Of a DNA stretch of 64,000 bases, positions 60,773 through 64,000 are shown in pieces. The number at the start of each line of letters is the position of its first letter. The stretch's first letter is position 1. Position numbers and translations under genes: made by a program. The stretch is from Marinobacterium rhizophilum (lineage in GTDB: Bacteria; Pseudomonadota; Gammaproteobacteria; Pseudomonadales; Balneatricaceae): assembly GCF_024397915.1 (NCBI RefSeq), contig NZ_CP073347.1, forward strand, positions 3,038,001 through 3,102,000. Reading direction: 5' to 3'. The notes beneath the pieces were generated by a model, which did not search any database, had not been told where the DNA came from, and saw only the letters and a list, made by a program, of their open reading frames with translations.

Positions 60773-60985
60773 ATGCTTAGACTGATGATGGTGCTGGCAA
60801 TCATTGCCATCGGCGTGGTGAGCATGAAAAGCTGCGATACGGCCGTATCTCTTCAGACCGAACAGACGCTGCAGTACAAGCAGAAAATTAACCAGAAACT
60901 GCGCGAAAGCGATGACATGATCCGCGAACGTCTGTACGAGAGCGACGAGATCTACCGCCAGAAGATGGAGCAGGCCCAGCCCTGA
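60773..60985 (+). CDS. small membrane-anchored coiled-coil protein, unknown
   Basis: This 70-residue protein has a single membrane helix (MMVLAIIAIGVVSMKS, lipobox-like but without a good Cys context: MKSCD) and a highly charged helix with repeated RESDDMIRERLYESDE pattern. GAGGCCGGGAACG precedes the ATG. I do not recognise a family. It lies downstream of marC (68 bases) and converges with the next gene. Confidence 0.65.
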   Translation: MLRLMMVLAIIAIGVVSMKSCDTAVSLQTEQTLQYKQKINQKLRESDDMIRERLYESDEIYRQKMEQAQP

Positions 60986-61008
60986 GCAGCTCAGACCTTT
61001 TTACGCGG

Positions 61009-63879
61009 TTACGCCGGCACACGCTCGTACATCGCAGCGGCAGCCAGTCGCGCCGTCATCTGCCGCGCGGCCAGCGGTTTGGCATACAGATATCCCTGCC
61101 CCGCCTCGCACCCCAGGGATGCCAGGTAGTCCTGCTGCTGCACCGTCTCAATGCCCTCGGCCACCACCTTCAAGCCCAGGTGCCGCGCCATATCCAGCAT
61201 GGCCTTGATGATGGCGGTGTCGTCGGCGTCCTCCGGCAGACCACTGATAAAGGAGCGATCGATCTTCAGCTTGTCCAGCGCAAAGCGCTTCAGGTATGCC
61301 AGGCTCGAATGCCCGGTACCAAAGTCATCCAGCGCCACCTCGACCCCCAGCGCCTTGAGCTGTCGCAACAGCTGGGCCGTCCGCCCAATATCCTGCATCA
61401 GCGCACTCTCGGTCACCTCAATCACTAGCAGGCGCGCTTCGAAACCTGACACATTCAGGGCAGCAGCCACCTTGGCGGGCAGGTCCGGCAGAAACTGGCA
61501 GGCAGATACGTTCACCGCCACCGGCATCGCAATACCCTGGGCGAGCCACTGCGCGCCCTGCTCACAGGCATGCTGCAGCACCCAGTCACCGATTGGACCC
61601 ATCAGGCCCGTCTCCTCGGCCAGAGGAATAAAGTCCGCCGGCCCCACCGGGCCCAGCAACGCGGAATGCCAGCGCAGCAGCGCTTCCGAGCCCGATAACA
61701 GACCGCGCTCAAGATAGTACTGCGGCTGGTAAACCAGCCGAAACTCATTGCGAACCAGCGCCTGGCGCAGCGCATTCTCCAACTGCAGACGCTTGGATAC
61801 ACGGCGATTCAGCGCCGGCATGAAAAACTGGTACTGGTTTCGCCCCTGGGCCTTGGCAAAACTCAGCGCGGCATCGGCGTTGCGCAACAGGGTCGAATAG
61901 TCGCTGCCATCCTGCGGATAGACCGCCACCCCGATACTGGGCGTCACGACCAGTTCCTGCTCCGACTGCGTTACCGGCCTGGCTATCTGCTGCAGCAGTG
62001 CCTGCACAAGCGCCGCGACCCGCTGCAACGAGGCCTCGTCCGGCAGCAACAGTGCGAACTCATCCCCGCCCTGGCGACTCAACATGCCATCCTGCGGTAT
62101 CAATGCGGCCAGTCTGGCGGCAATACTTTGCAGAACCCGGTCGCCGATGTCGTGTCCGAGGGAGTCGTTGATATTGCGAAAGCGATCCAGATCGACGAGC
62201 AATACAGCCAGCACCCTGCCGGGAACAAGCTCCGACTGCGCCATGGCCTGTCCGACCTGCGCCTCAAACAGGCGCTGATTGGGCAGGTCGGTCAGCGTAT
62301 CGTAACTGGCCAGGTAGCTCAGACGCTCCTGCACCCGCTTGCGCTCGGAAATATCCCGGAAGGTGGCGATATAGTTTTCAATCTGATCGTCAGCATTGCG
62401 ATGTACATGAATGGACAGCCACTCGGGATAGACCTCGCCATTCTTGCGCCGGTTCCACACCTCACCCTGCCAGCGACCCTGCTGCGCCAGGTCGCACCAG
62501 AGCCTGCGATAGAAGTCCTCGTCGTGGCGTCCCGACGACATAAAGGATGGATTGCGACCCAGCGCATCCTCGGCGCTGTAGCCCGTGATCTCGCAGTAGG
62601 CACCGTTCACCGCCCGAATGCGATTGTCCGCATCCGAAACAATAATGCCCTCGCGGGAGGATTCGAACACCCGTGCCGCCAGCTGCAGTGCCTGGGCATT
62701 GCGGGTCAGCTGCAATTCCCGCTGATCGATACCCTGCTGATAACGCACAAACAGCGCCTTGATCCAGCGGGCGTAGAACAGCGCCACCAGCAAGGCCACC
62801 GCCGCAGCCACTACCACGGAGGTCAGGATTCTGGATGCGTTCAGCGCCATTGCGTCACTGAGATCATTTCGCTGCTCCTGCAGCAGTGAATTCGCATCCG
62901 AGGGGTACAACAGGGCCACCTGGACCCAGTTCGTTAGCGGCAGCGGGCGGACCAGCCCGAGCACCGACTCAGCCTGTCCGCTCACCGGATGCACGGCGGG
63001 GACCGTTACATACAGGCCCGCAACATTGAGCCCGGGCAGCACCGACAGCACCTTCTGCTGCAGCGCCCCGGCATCCACGCCTACCTCGGGGTCAGCAGGG
63101 CGGCCATCGTCCAGGATGCGCCCCTGGCGATCGAGTACCGCGATAAAACCGTTGTCATTAAAGCGGATAGCCCGGGTGCGCTGCAGCAGTTTTCCCTGCA
63201 AGTCGCGCTGCATCCGGGCCACGTAATCCCCGGTGCCGATGATCCAGTCAAAGGCGTCGAAGCGACGCACATAGGTGATCTTGTCCGACGCCGCACCGCC
63301 GCTGCCTGGCACCTCCCAGCGATAGCGAAAGTAGCCCGCACCGGCGGGATTTCGCACCGCATCGAGCAGCCCCCGCATGGCAATACGCTCTTGCGCCAGC
63401 GGCGACTGCAGCAGATTCTTGCCTTCGCGCTCAGGATTCTGCGGCGCCAGCACGGCATTACCGGCCAGATCATCGATAAAGATATAGCCCCGGCCACTGA
63501 AAAAGCGCAGATTACGCAGCGCTTCGCCAATCAGCGCCTGTATCTCCTGCGCCGAGCGGCGCCCCCGCTCACGCAAGTAAATCGCCTCGGCAACCGCATA
63601 CGCCTGGTCAACCCGCTCCCGCGTTTCATCTCGCAGTACCGACTCTGCCCGCCCCAGCAGGAAACCGGCATAGTGCTCGACACTGTCCGCCTCCCGTACC
63701 AGGCGTTGCTCCAGCAACCCTCGAACCTGCACCGCTTGCACGTCAAGGGCGTCACGTCGATCCACATAACTGCTGCCCGTCAGGTAGCTCAGAATCACCA
63801 GCAACAGGAGCAATACCGTGCCGATCATGCCCACAATCAGATAACGGGGCAGCGCTGTAGCGTCGGTACGAAAGTGCAT
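61009..63879 (-). CDS. Cache-PAS-GGDEF-EAL membrane protein (c-di-GMP turnover)
   Basis: This 956-residue protein has a membrane helix at 12-32, a periplasmic Cache-type ligand domain (about 35-340, with LRFFSGRGYIFIDDLAGNAV and DWIIGTGDYVARMQRDL), a second helix at 350-372, PAS (390-515), GGDEF (525-680) and EAL (695-945). GGDEF is intact (SRQGGDEFALLLP) without an RxxD site. EAL residues are complete (SEALLRWHS, VAVNVSACQF, IEVTESAL, ALDDFGTGHSS, LKIDRSFIS, VAEGIET, GQGYLYAKP). The Cache domain suggests control by a small extracellular ligand. The gene start has no strong ribosome-binding site. Confidence 0.93.
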   Translation of the reverse strand: MHFRTDATALPRYLIVGMIGTVLLLLLVILSYLTGSSYVDRRDALDVQAVQVRGLLEQRLVREADSVEHYAGFLLGRAESVLRDETRERVDQAYAVAEAIYLRERGRRSAQEIQALIGEALRNLRFFSGRGYIFIDDLAGNAVLAPQNPEREGKNLLQSPLAQERIAMRGLLDAVRNPAGAGYFRYRWEVPGSGGAASDKITYVRRFDAFDWIIGTGDYVARMQRDLQGKLLQRTRAIRFNDNGFIAVLDRQGRILDDGRPADPEVGVDAGALQQKVLSVLPGLNVAGLYVTVPAVHPVSGQAESVLGLVRPLPLTNWVQVALLYPSDANSLLQEQRNDLSDAMALNASRILTSVVVAAAVALLVALFYARWIKALFVRYQQGIDQRELQLTRNAQALQLAARVFESSREGIIVSDADNRIRAVNGAYCEITGYSAEDALGRNPSFMSSGRHDEDFYRRLWCDLAQQGRWQGEVWNRRKNGEVYPEWLSIHVHRNADDQIENYIATFRDISERKRVQERLSYLASYDTLTDLPNQRLFEAQVGQAMAQSELVPGRVLAVLLVDLDRFRNINDSLGHDIGDRVLQSIAARLAALIPQDGMLSRQGGDEFALLLPDEASLQRVAALVQALLQQIARPVTQSEQELVVTPSIGVAVYPQDGSDYSTLLRNADAALSFAKAQGRNQYQFFMPALNRRVSKRLQLENALRQALVRNEFRLVYQPQYYLERGLLSGSEALLRWHSALLGPVGPADFIPLAEETGLMGPIGDWVLQHACEQGAQWLAQGIAMPVAVNVSACQFLPDLPAKVAAALNVSGFEARLLVIEVTESALMQDIGRTAQLLRQLKALGVEVALDDFGTGHSSLAYLKRFALDKLKIDRSFISGLPEDADDTAIIKAMLDMARHLGLKVVAEGIETVQQQDYLASLGCEAGQGYLYAKPLAARQMTARLAAAAMYERVPA

Positions 63880-64000
63880 GTATGAGCCAGCAATAGTTGG
63901 ATAGGGTAACGCGGGGACCTAGCCGTCACAGCGGCCGGAAACAGATCCCGACCAGGCGCGGGAACAGCCGCGCCGGCATTCGTGGGCAGACGACTGCAAA

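Noticed and set aside
1..64000. tRNA, rRNA, insertion sequences or prophage genes
   Set aside because: I saw no cloverleaf ending in CCA, no rRNA blocks, no transposase or integrase other than XerD, and no phage structural genes. A covariance-model scan would be decisive for small RNAs.

Overview
The window is a GC-rich chromosomal segment from a gammaproteobacterium. Gene content and order (rpsP-rimM-trmD-rplS-xerD-dsbC-hom-thrC-recJ; parC/parE-yqiA-cpdA-yqiB-nudF; a LysR gene divergent from a two-subunit pyruvate carboxylase; proA-nadD-rsfS-rlmH-mrdA-rodA-mltB-rlpA-dacA-dat-ybeD-lipB-lipA) point to the Pseudomonadales/Oceanospirillales side of the class, probably a marine genus. This placement is inferred from synteny and protein resemblance; no rRNA gene is present. 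I found no tRNA, rRNA, CRISPR array, insertion sequence or prophage, and the coding density is that of core chromosome.

Layout. 0-1.4 kb: the end of lnt and a carboxymuconolactone-decarboxylase-family gene followed by a decayed partial copy of itself. 1.4-4.1 kb: a minus-strand four-gene operon (ybeL, an amidoligase, a C26 glutamine amidotransferase-like hydrolase, yqaA). 4.2-8.3 kb: leuS-lptE-holA. 8.3-8.9 kb: a non-coding stretch with a cluster of DnaA-box-like 9-mers. 8.9-11.2 kb: a VOC protein and two transglutaminase-like proteins. 11.3-23.7 kb: the minus-strand lipoate and cell-elongation block. 24.0-25.7 kb: a membrane protein with a degenerate cyclase-like domain. 25.7-32.7 kb: topoisomerase IV with yqiA, cpdA, yqiB and nudF. 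32.8-37.4 kb: two large c-di-GMP proteins. 37.6-46.6 kb: a small Cys-tailed protein, recJ, an ElyC-like gene, thrC, hom, dsbC, xerD and an unknown membrane-anchored protein. 46.8-50.3 kb: rplS-trmD-rimM-rpsP, then ffh. 50.4-54.5 kb: ypjD-like and corB-like genes, small proteins and two Nudix genes. 54.5-58.9 kb: the pyruvate carboxylase locus. 59-64 kb: EamA and MarC family membrane proteins, a small coiled-coil protein and a third GGDEF-EAL protein.

The most unusual observations are these. (1) Between mrdA (PBP2) and rodA there are three exact 152-bp tandem units. Each encodes a 51-residue mini-protein whose last 33 residues resemble the C-terminal tail of PBP2. Each start codon overlaps the previous stop (ATGA) behind a GGAGG ribosome-binding site, so mrdA, the mini-ORFs and rodA form one unbroken coupled chain. 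(2) There is a dense cluster of DnaA-box-like sequences downstream of holA. (3) A compact amidoligase/C26 hydrolase operon suggests an uncharacterised amide-ligation pathway. (4) Gene-end echoes recur: the 3' end of the CMD gene, the 3' end of mrdA and the 5' end of parC have all been partially duplicated next to the parent.
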